A stretch of DNA of 64,000 bases from Ptychodera flava (Eukaryota; Hemichordata; Enteropneusta; Ptychoderidae): assembly GCF_041260155.1 (NCBI RefSeq), contig NC_091941.1, positions 38,016,747 through 38,080,746 on the forward strand. Reading direction: 5' to 3'. The translations under genes and the position numbers were made by a program. Shown piece by piece: positions 46,301 through 57,920 of this stretch (the first letter of the stretch is position 1; each line of letters begins with the position of its first letter). The notes beneath the pieces are model-generated. The model had not been told where the DNA came from. It made no database searches and worked only from the letters and a program-made list of their open reading frames with translations.

Positions 46301-49300
46301 GGGGACTAAAAACTGTGTCACTGCATCCTTTTTGCAATATGAATACGATGAGAAACTAAATTTTTATTTTTCTTGGCCTCATACATGGGAGTCTATGGAC
46401 TGCCTTATATTATACATGGGAGTCTATGGACTGCCTTATACATGGGAGTCTATGGACTTCCTTATACATGGGAGTCTATGGACTGCCTTATACATGGGAG
46501 TCTATGGACTGCCTTATACATGGGAGTCTATGGACTGCCTTATACATGGGAGTCTATGGAGGTGAAAACTAAAAAGTCCTCTTACACGGCCAAATTTGAT
46601 CGCATTGTGAAACAAATCGACGTGCATCTGTATGAGGTAGAGTACTATCCTTGTACCAAGTTTGAATGAAATTGCTCCAGGCGTCTCTGAGATATCTGCA
46701 TGAACGGACGGACGGACGGACATGACCAAACCTATAAGTCCCCGCGGACGGTGTCCGTGGGGACTAATTTAGTATGTGTACAGTCACATCAAATTTGGTT
46801 CAATATTTCTTGAGATATAGCCCTATGGTAAAAAAGTCATAAAATATGCAAATAAGCAATTAATTAATAAGCCACACCCACCAAAATCTAATCAGATCTA
46901 AGTCTCATCATGATAATACCAAATATCAAATTGCATGACATTGGACCTAAGGGTTCTTAAGTTATGAGTGGAACAAAATCTGTCTACGGACGGACAGACG
47001 GACACACACACAGACATTGTGGCGACAAAGGACACCTTTGGTGCTTCGCACCACGGTGTCCAAAAACTGCAATAAAAATAATGCAAGAGTTTCAAATTGA
47101 AAATTACACATGCTAATAAGATAATTGAATGAAACTTATGACAATATTTTTGAAATAACTGTCAAAGAGGCATAGTTTTGCATGACATAAAGATTATCCA
47201 AGGAAGACAATTTAATTTTGACTAGCGGCCGATAGAGCTCTGAGATACATGTGTCGATGAAGAAGGTGGAAATCTTTGAAAGCTCATTTCAAGATGGCCT
47301 GACCAAAACTGGCAAAAACAGCTGCAAAAATACACAATTAAGGATTTAATGATAATTTGAACTTGACAGATGAAGATCATTCCATCACTGCTTTCAATAG
47401 GTTAAAGGTAAAAACCTCTTACTCAGATGTGTGGGCTGTTTCAGTTACTGCCTGCACATTTGCAGGATTTCCTGCTTTTCTTACCTCATTTGCATATTTT
47501 TGACACTGACATGTTCATTTGAACAACGCCACATCTCAACCCCTGCATCTACCTGTACACCAAATACTGAGATGGTAGCTTTGGCGGTATGGGAGCCTTT
47601 GCGTGTAACGGACATACATCAACACATACATACCCACATACATACAGACATACAGACGCCATCGACTCACCATCAGTGTTCGCGGTGACTTTTTTCTCCT
47701 CGCGTACGGCATACGCATTAGTCTGCTAAAATTGCGTAATGGCTGGATTTGAGTGCGTAATTTCACTTCCGCACTCGATTGATGAAAAAACTGACTGCAA
47801 AACACAATGTGCCGTTGAATAAACCTACACTACATATTCGGATTGTACGATGTAACATTATTTTAATGAAAACAGTTCAACGAACAACTTGAACAATGTT
47901 GAAACGTAACAGCGAAGGGTATACATGCAACCGTCACAACACATCGGGCAACCCAAAAGTTAGAGTTATGGCAGCTTATCCAGACGGTTTCTGGACGTTT
48001 CGGCAACAAGTCGTTTCGGCCAAAGACGTTTCGGCCTTCCAATTTCAGGCCCCAAGTCCGAGTCGTTTCGGCACTGCAACCCAAGACGTTTCGACACCGC
48101 TGAAGGCTACCTGTGGGAACTAGTGCTGGAGGGTAATGTTACAAATCAAAGTACTAAAAAGTATAGTGTCAACTAACATTCACGTACATGCTTAAGACCG
48201 TAAGAAAAAACTTCATATCATTTTCAAATCTGTGACACAAGTTTATCGATATCAATAGCCGCCGACACGGAAAAGTTTGAAAGCGGTGAGGAAACAGCAC
48301 GGCAAAATTCACACAAAATGCACATAAAGTACTGGTCAGAACGCAAAGGTCACGCTTACGAATATGACGGATCAGTCAATTACTAAATAGTTTGAAAAAA
48401 AATCGAAACACAGACGCCGAAACGTCTTGGGATGCGGTGCCGAAGTGACTTGGGACCGGAAATTGAGAGGCCGAAACGACTTGGGCCGAAACGACTTGGT
48501 GCCTGAACGACCAGTTACCATCCAGACACTTCTGCAGTGTTCAAAAGTTATCGGGATTCCGACGAGTTCTACCAATGAATCATTTTTTTCACGGACTCGT
48601 AGAGCAAAGTTGAAAGAAATTAAAAACAGATTTGTCTGCTTCGACGCCATGCTGCATGTGTGCTTGATCAAAATTTGGGAACAGCGAGACGCGATGATCG
48701 TGCATGGTTGGCATTTATAAAATTTGTCGCAACATTTCTGTCAATCACTCACTTTCAGAAACTATCGCTCACCTGCAAATTAGCAACGTAATTCATAGGC
48801 ACAGCTGACATGATAACGTGCCTAACGTGATAACGTGTGGACTACGATGCCGATTTTTCAGACAACGCCCAGAGAATTCGAAACTTTCCACACAAAATGA
48901 GTGATTGACAGAAATGTGTTGCAACAAATTTCGTCTGGTTGTCGCCTAAGCTCAGTCGTGGTGAGTGCTTTCGGTGTTATCCTTTGCGTATAGAAAACGC
49001 ATAACGATGAAAAAAATGCGTAGAGAGTCAATTTCAATGCGTAAATACGCACTAATTTTGCGTAAACGCGAACTCTGACCATATAAGCTCTTTTTGGTAT
49101 TTATATAAATACCAAATATGAGCTAAAAATGGCAAAAATTGCCTTACATATACAAATTTGCATTTTTCTGCAAAATTTGAACAACTCTGAAAGAGGTAAT
49201 CCCTGGGGACATATCCCAAATATCAAAGCTGTCTGACCTGCATTTTTGAAGAAGAAGATTTTTAAAGAATTATTGACCAAAAATGACAGAATCGCCTTTA

Positions 49301-52300
49301 GAATACAAATTTGTACCACGATTGGTACAAATCTAACTGTCATCCCAAGTAAACTGCATATAAAATTTCACAGTAATCGGACATCTGGTTTTAGAGAAGG
49401 CAATTGTTGACGGACGATGGACAAATGGACAAACGACGACTGACAATCAGCCTATTTGATAAGCTCAGCATCACTGACAGCCGAGCTAACAAGGGTGAAC
49501 AGTAGTACCACCTGTTTTAGTAACCAGTTTGGCAGTTAACGTTTTTAATATTCAGCTATCTCTTGATGGCCTGTATCTCAAAACTAATGAAATACTCTAA
49601 TGGAAATACATAAATTCTGATGAGTGATTTAATTTTACTGCAACAGTTGAGATATTTCGTTGGAGCATTGGGAAGGGAAATAAGGCTACGGTACATGAGA
49701 AAGGAGTGATCATAGTTTTAAAAGGTTTGGCTAAACCACTCTACCTGGACAACCAAGCATGTTTTCATCTTTTGCAAAGGTAATGCCATCATTGCAACAT
49801 CCATATTCACTGATGACACAACCAAAAAGAACCTCTCTGTCTCTGTCCTCATCCTCCTGTTCCTCTTCAGACTCAAAACCTGGACAGCCATCATTAGTCC
49901 ATCCAGATCTAGGAATATCACTACCAGGACAGCATCCATATGTAGTTATTCGACAGTCAACACCCAGCTGTGGGGTTTCCTCTCTGTCTACTTCTTCTTC
50001 GACAACAGGCGGGCATCCACTATAACCTCTCTCTGTAGCTGGTGTTATGCCATCTGGACAGCATCCATATGGAGTTGTTCGACAGTCACCACCAAGCACT
50101 GGGGCTCCTTCTCTGTCTACTTCTTCTTCCACAACAGGTGGACATCCACTGTAACCCCTTTCTGTAGCTGGTGTTATGCCATCTGGACAGCATCCATATG
50201 GAGTTGTTCGACAGTCACCACCAAGCACTGGGGCTCCTTCTCTGTCTACTTCTTCTTCGACAACAGGTGGGCATCCACTATAACCTCTCTCTGTAGCTGG
50301 TGTTATGCCATCTGGACAGCATCCATATGGAGTTGTTCGACAGTCACCACCAAGCACTGGGGCTCCTTCTCTTTCTACTTCTTCTTCCACAATAGGTGGG
50401 CATCCACTGTAACCCCTTTCTGTAGCTGGTGTAATGCCATCTGGACAGCATCCATAACGACTTCTGCGGCAGTCTTCACGACCTTGTTCTTGCTCGTCTT
50501 CAGAGTCAGACTCTGGTTCCTGTCTATCAACTTCATTGAAACTTGGCTGCGATGTTCCTGTGAGGAAAATGCATAACTAGATCACATATTCTAAAATTCA
50601 ATTATAGGGCAGTGGAAACTATCATATGCATATCATTATTCCATGCAGAATCATTTGGTCCTCTTCATTAATTAAGTCTGTGATAACTTTGATACAGATG
50701 GCACTCAATGGCCAAGAATGAGTTCCATGGTGGTGAAAACATAAAACCAATGTAGGCCGTCATCCTAATTACAAAAGGTCATTAAATGAGTCAATTAGGA
50801 ATTAATCGACAGGATGTTGCCAAACATTTTTGCATACTATCCTAACACTAACAGATTATCACTGGTACCATATTTAATAAACTTTGATGCAGTATTTACA
50901 CACTATGAGATCAACATCTGTACCAAGTTTCATCAAATTTGAAGCAGTATTTGTGGATATATCACTCGAATTAGGAAAGTTCATTACATATGCAATGACA
51001 AATTAATTAATATGACACTGATAAATGTCTCTTTCACTGTTAAAGCAATGTGAGCTTAACATCTGTACCAAGTTTCATGAAATTTAATGCAGTATTTATT
51101 GACATAGCAGCCTTATTACGAAACTTCAATAATTGACATAATACTGCTACATGACGTGAAACAAATTGACGTGCATATGTATGAAATAGCTCAATGTCCT
51201 TGTACCAACTTTGAATGATACTGGTGGAAATGTGTCTGAGTTATGGCTCTGTACATGAGAAAATCATGACAAAATCGCCGCCCATAGCGATATTTGATCT
51301 TACTGTTTAAAAAATCAACACGTATATGTATGACATAAGTTAATGTCCATGTACCAACTTTGAATAAAATCAGTTGAGACTTGCCAGAGTTATGGCTCAT
51401 GACATGCTAAAAACCATAACAAATTTGCCACCATGTGGCCATATTGGATCATATTGTGAAACAAATAGACCTACATATGTATAACATAAGTCAATGCCCT
51501 TGTACCAACTTTGAATAAAATTGCTTGATACATGTCTGAGTTACGGCTCCATACATGAAAAAATCTGATACTATCCAATATGGCGGCCATATTGGATAGT
51601 ATCACAAAACAAATCAATGTGCATATGTATGACATAGGTCAATGTCCTTGTACCAAGTTTGAATAAAATCGGTCGAGACGTGCCTGAGTTATGGCTAAGG
51701 ACATGAAAAAATTGTAACAAAATGGCTGCCATGTGACCATATTGGATCATATCATGAAACAAATTGACGTGCATGTGTATGACATAGGTTAATGTCCTTG
51801 TACCAACTTTGAATAAAATCGGTTGAGATATGCCTAAGTTATGGCTCTGTACATGGAAAAATCGTAACAATGGCCGTAAGGCAGTCATATTGAATTGTAT
51901 CACAAAACAAATTCACGTGCATATGTATGACATAGGTCAATGTCCTTGTACCAATTTTGAATAAAATCAGTTGAAACATGTCTGAGTTATGGCTCTGTAC
52001 ATGAAAAAATCGTAATAAAATGGCCACATGGCGGCCATATTGGATTGTATCACAAAACAAATCAATGTGCATATGTATGACATATGAAGTAATCCTTGTA
52101 CCAAGTTTGAATGAAATCGCTCCAGGCATCTCTGAGATATCTGCGTGAACGGACGGACGGACGGACATGACCAAACCTACAAGTCCCCCCCCGGACGGTG
52201 TCTGTGGGGACTAAAAACTGAAAATAAAGATTTAATCAGTATAAATATTGCCATGAAATACACATATTTTGTATTTAAGTAATGGTTATTAATCCATCTC

Positions 52301-55300
52301 AAAATTAAGATATCCAGGAAGTAAACAGTCTTGCATATATGTCATCAAACTAGTTTGCAGACAGCATCGATCAGAAATCAGAATTAAGCAGGCGTTGCAC
52401 ATAAGTCAGCGCATTTTGCTGAAAATGTTATGTAAAGATTCTTTAAATTTTCATTAATTTCCTAGCCCAAGATTCAATATTGGCTGGGTTCACCTTTTAG
52501 CATCACCAGCAGTCATGAGTTGGGTGAGACTCAAGTCTCAGTTTATACAAAAACCCGATTTTCTTGTTTTTCTCTGCTGCTTTCAACATTTCAAAATTGA
52601 GGTCTTCTTATCCCAAGTATGTACCCCTTCAACCTATATAAAATATTTCTACCATAATAAACTTCAAATTCTCTGCTTTTTTGGAAATACAAGTTTGAGG
52701 GAGTTTTTCATGTCATCTTTCATAAATATTGCTTTGGAAAAAGTGTGTTGGTTGAGTGCAATGCCACTTAAAACTAATTATGCAGAGTGCACCACCTTCA
52801 ACTAATTATGCAGAGTCCGGCTTTCAGAGGATTTGTTTCTGTTAAATGTTTCTTCCTCTCATGATATTCTTCAACAACATTTCAAATAAAGCAAATTTGT
52901 TTTGCGAGTATCATTGCGTTTGCATCGTACCTCTACAATTCGGTGTCTGCCTTCTATCAACAGTTCTTGTCTCTTCCAGTTCCCGGCCATTTTCATCCAC
53001 ACACCAACAGTATCCATCATCTAGTCCACCATAGCACTGAACTTCAGCATATTCTCCATTATCCTTGCATGCTGGTACAAAAGCTTCAACTCCTGACAGT
53101 ACCCTTGCCTCTGCTTGCTCTTTGTGTCTAATGCAACGAGTATCTAGCCTTCTGTATGCTGTCAAGGAATATCAAATATGGCATAACAAAACCATGTATA
53201 GAAGTCTCAATTACTGTACTGTACTTATTCATTTATGAGGAAAACAATTTCAAGAATTATCTAACAAGAGTAAACATGTACATACCAAATCCTGTTTATA
53301 TTTAAAAAAAAATAAAGTCCCCTGACTTATCAGACACCTTAATTACTGTAAATAATTACATGTAAATTAGAAAAAATAAGAAGTGTTGGTGGAAACCATG
53401 GGGTTGCTCTATTCTAGTACCCCCTCCCCTATAACTACACCTAAAAATTCATGTGGCTGACCCGGGTCTTACCGGTATAATCGGATGAATACAGTAGATT
53501 AAGTGAAAAGGGTCAATGTATGTATTGTCAAGATCACATCAACTGGAATTCTCTTCAAAGGCCAATTGAGATACAGGAGAGAGCATACACTTACGTTCAC
53601 AATCTGGATTTGGTTGTCCTCTAGACCTGTCTGTTCCAGGTACTTTCTCCCCATTCACATCAACACACCAACATGAAGACAGGAAGCCATAGCACTGCAT
53701 TGGTTCAAAGTCTCCTTCCTCAGTACAATCAACTGTAAACTGGTCTGGTAAAAGACTGATCAGTTGCTCAGCTCTCTGTTTTCTACATTCAGTATCACGT
53801 AGTGGTTGGTATTCTGCAATACACAGCACAGTCTGCAGTTATTATGATGCTAAGTTTTACTCTCCGAATATATGGTGTGAGAGCTTCTATCCTGCATTGT
53901 ATGATCTATACAATTTAACTGAATTCCAATTTTGAAGAAACAGTTTTTCTAGGGTATCAATTTGACAAAATCTGACAATTTAGAGATGTAATAAAGTACT
54001 AACAGTGTACTTATTTTTTGTAATTGCCAACTGTGAATATGACAATCTCTTTTACCTTAACAGGACGAAGTCGGCCATTTTTCATGAATTTTGTTTGATA
54101 CAAGATACTACTTATATTGTTTAACATGTTGAAAGATACTGAATGAATGGGTGACCATGCACACATTCGACCCCGGTTTTAGACATGATCAATGAAACCA
54201 TTGCAAAAATGAATTAATGGTCATGACCATTAATTCATTTTTGTGATGGTTTCATTTATTGTGCCTAAAACCGGGATTGAATATATGCATGGTCACCCAT
54301 TCATTCAGTATCTTTTGATATGTCAAACAATATAAGTAGTATCTCACACCCAACAAAGTCATGAAAAATGGCCGACTTTGTCCCTTTAAATTTATTTCAA
54401 TAAGAAACTGATACAACTGTTGTTTTTGCTTCACTGTCTATGTTGTTATGATCAGGTAAAGTTGCTTCAAAGATTATAAACATGAACATATCACTTATCA
54501 TATTGAGACTGACCATTTCCAGAAGTCCTAAATGATTGTCAGGGTTATTTGGTTGTCTATGGTAACTTTATCTATTCAAAATTCAACATTTTGTTCTGAG
54601 GAAAATGCAGTTTTTGGCTTAAATGGTGATTCAGTACAGAAAAAAACACACTCAAGGTTGCCCACCATTACTCAGAGGAATATTACACTGTACCAGAGTT
54701 GCTTGTTACTGACCATTAAATCCAAATGGTCTGGCTTGATACAGTAGCAAGATGTTAGGTTTCAAAGGGTTCATGAAATGGAAAATTGTATTTTCAAAGT
54801 TATAATGATGTCATTCATACCATCACAGTCAGGTCTTGGATCGTATGGTCCTTTTCTAGTTCCTACTACCTCTCTTCCAAGTTCATTTACACACCAACAG
54901 TAACCAGAATTTCCCCAACACTGTCTTGCTTTAAATCCGCCTTCCTCTGTGCACTGGGGGATCATCTGACCAGGTTCAGGATCAGCTAAGGCATCTGCAC
55001 GCTGTCTTCTACACTCTGTGTCTCTTATTGTTTCTATAGAAATCAGAATCAAATTAAGTCATGGAAAATTATGGAAATTCAACAATCTTATTTTATTGTT
55101 GTTAAAATTTTATGGGGCTTACCACTTTCTCAATATCACTCAGAGAGAAGCACAGCAACTTATTACACATAGGGCCAATGTCCCTGAAGCTGCTATAGAT
55201 GGTATAATAATCTTTACAGCCCTGATACGGGTTTTGCGGACCGAGGTTGTACGGCGGAAGGGCCCGAGTGTGCGAGGGCCCGTACGCCGTACGACCGAGG

Positions 55301-57821
55301 TCCGCAAAATCCATATCAGGGCCGTAAAGGTTTTATCATATACCTTATTATTACTGAATATCCAGGAAAATTATTTATTTTTTCAATCTCGTATGGCTAG
55401 ATTGAGCGGTTTTTTCATTTTTATGGCGAAATTAGACCTGACATCGTCATTCCATCGGCGAAAGCCCAAGCCAAATCACTTTGCGCATTGATATAAGTAT
55501 GATGTAATCTATTTACATGTAAACAAACTAATTCTCAATCACAGCTGTCACTCGCAAATGTACAAACAAAAAAGGGAAGGAGACCTTTGTTAAAGTTACA
55601 CAAATCCGAACGTTTAATAAACTTTTCAAATATGAATATTAAGTGCTGACAGATTAAAATTTTCTAATGATTGAAACGACTGAATGAGCACGGCAACGTA
55701 CAATCGAAATAGACTTGAAGTTGAAACACAAGAACGCAACGACACGGACTTAGTCAACGTGCAACGTCAGCACAAACATCAAAATTCAAAAAACAAATGC
55801 AACAGTCAACAGACTGAATCACTGACTATCACTGTCAGATTCGATGACAAATGGACGGCTTCTCTTGACTTTCGGTGCGAGCGTGATGTTAAATGTACAG
55901 TTATTCATTATCGTATGTGCACAGGCGAGCGCCTTTTCTGTCTTCGGTTGCAATGGGGAGAGTGGTCTTTTCATGATCGGTGAATTTGCGATGGGTTTCG
56001 CCGGGCACTCCGTCTTCACGCCTGTCACCGTGGCAGGCTCAGAACTGTACCTCTGCTGATTGGCGACATCTGTCAGAATACCTGAAATACGGCGGTGGTC
56101 ATCGATGGAGACGGTGTCATAATGCTGGAGACTCGACACATTTTTATGGCCAGTGATCTTGATGATCTGCTTAGGTGGAACGCCGGCTTTGCTTAGGGTT
56201 TGCACTGTTGTTTTGCGAACGGAGTGGTTTGTTTTGCATCCAGCAAATGACATAGATTTTGCAGCCCGTTGCATGAAAGATCCAAGCTTGTTTTTACCCA
56301 TCGGTCGGGGATAAAACCACAGCAAGGAGTTGATCTTATGAGACGGGATAGGTTGAAGGTAAAACGGACTATCATCGTTGCACGCGTCAATGGGTCTCCG
56401 ATTGATGAACTCGCGGTAGATCGAAATCGGGTCACGGTCACTTCCGGGAGCTTCAAACACGCGAGGGGGGACGGAGCGACAATCCATATACTTTCCGTCT
56501 CTAGTCTTCGTGTCACGCTCGCGAAATTCTAGGAACAAGTGTCCGGAGTTGTCTCTCTGTAGTTTTATATCGCCGAAGGTCAGTTTTTTATGTTCGTCAC
56601 GACCGCGGAGTCCAAAGTTCTTCGTAAAGATATACCACAGCGGGAAGATGATAGTTTCACCGTCCTTCTTTCCAAGAACGCCAGACTTCCACATTGCATT
56701 TTCTTCCTTGGGAGAAATTGCCTCAGATGCTTGAGGCTTTCCGCCCATCCCACGCTTCTTGAGTTGCATCCGCTTTGCCTTCAGTGCTTCGTTAGCTATG
56801 TCGAATTGCTTATCATTTAGAGAAACGCCGTATCGCTTTTCCGAAAAATACCTCTCAATGCTGTGTTTCACTGTCGAGATTGAATCAGGCTCGTAGTCGC
56901 TCCCATTGTCTTTCTTCATATTGATGAAAAACGCCGCTAGGTATTCATTCAGGGCAGTTGCTGGGATGTTAGACAGCTCACGATGGTCATCATACCGAGT
57001 CTCGATAAATCGTCGTACTTTGTTTACATCTCTCTCGGTCGTTCTTACAGTACTGACCTTTCACTGAGATTTTATGAAATTGTTCACGGAATCCATGTCT
57101 TCGTTTCCTATGGCGGATGCGCAGGTGTTTGTCGTTTCAGAGCCATCATCGATATCACCGAACAAGATACTGTTTAGATTTTCTGCGGGAATTTCCTGCA
57201 ACCACTGCATTATTTCATCAGCTTGTGCCATGGTGTTTTGATCAGCACTGAGAACTGAAGAACGCAGACGACAATTTTTGAATCTCGCGCTGATTTGTTT
57301 ACACGTTGGGAAGTGTACAAATAGCAACGCGCATAGCAACCACACTGAAAGTAGTTCAGGACTGTGCGTGAATGTCCATATTTAGACAAAGTGTGCCGGT
57401 CCGTGATACGGCAACTTATTACACACCTGTCAGAGCGCCTTTTCCCATAGGTTTACATGGGTACGTGAATCTAGGTATATGATAATACCTGATAAAGTGA
57501 GAGCAGAGGTCCTTTGGCAATACAGTGTATTCTTATGGCAGGAGACTGTTTCAGTATGGCTCATACTTACAGAGTCCCCTATAAACACAGACATTCATCA
57601 ATAGCCAGCATAGAAAACTGCCATGCCTATAAGGGACTGGTCAGTTTCTTCGGCCTGGGGGGGGGCCGGTGGATTATTTTTTGCCGACGTCAAAAAGTGG
57701 CTGACCCCCCCTATTCCAAATTTTGAAAACAGGGTGACCCCCCTATTCCAAATTTCTAAAACAGGGTGACCCCCCCCCCCCCCCCCCCCCCCGGCGTGAC
57801 AAGGTAAAACAAAAGATGGAC

Positions 57822-57920
<99 letters not shown>

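Larger units (their letters stand above)
47674..49077. mobile_element. hAT-like non-autonomous element
   Basis: The ends CAGTGTTCGCG and CGCGAACTCTG form an imperfect inverted repeat and are flanked by ACCAT on both sides (47669-47673 and 49078-49082). The insertion splits a dispersed repeat: 'gacgccatcgact' lies just left and 'ataccaaatatgagctaa' just right, and these are nearly adjacent in the copies at 9340 and 42400. CAGNG ends suggest hAT, although hAT duplications are normally 8 bp. Another inverted-repeat unit is nested inside. Confidence 0.65.
55155..57489. mobile_element. Crypton-type insertion region
   Basis: GCAACTTATTACACA occurs at 55155-55169 and again at 57411-57425. Each copy is followed, 45-60 bases on, by GGTATA-type sequence (55201 and 57474-57489). 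Between them lie a GC-rich palindrome (55201-55344) and the recombinase frame on the minus strand. These flanking direct repeats may mark the element or duplicated target sequence. Exact ends are uncertain, since Cryptons leave very short or no duplications. Confidence 0.5.

Noticed and set aside
51191..52174. Minus-strand frames with repeated [20 protein letters not shown] words
   Set aside because: They follow the 149-bp tandem unit with frequent frame changes. Frames at 34814-35466 and 1676-1900 have the same origin.
55684..55983. 99-codon plus-strand frame at the end of the Crypton
   Set aside because: It overlaps the recombinase C-terminus in antisense and has no features of its own.
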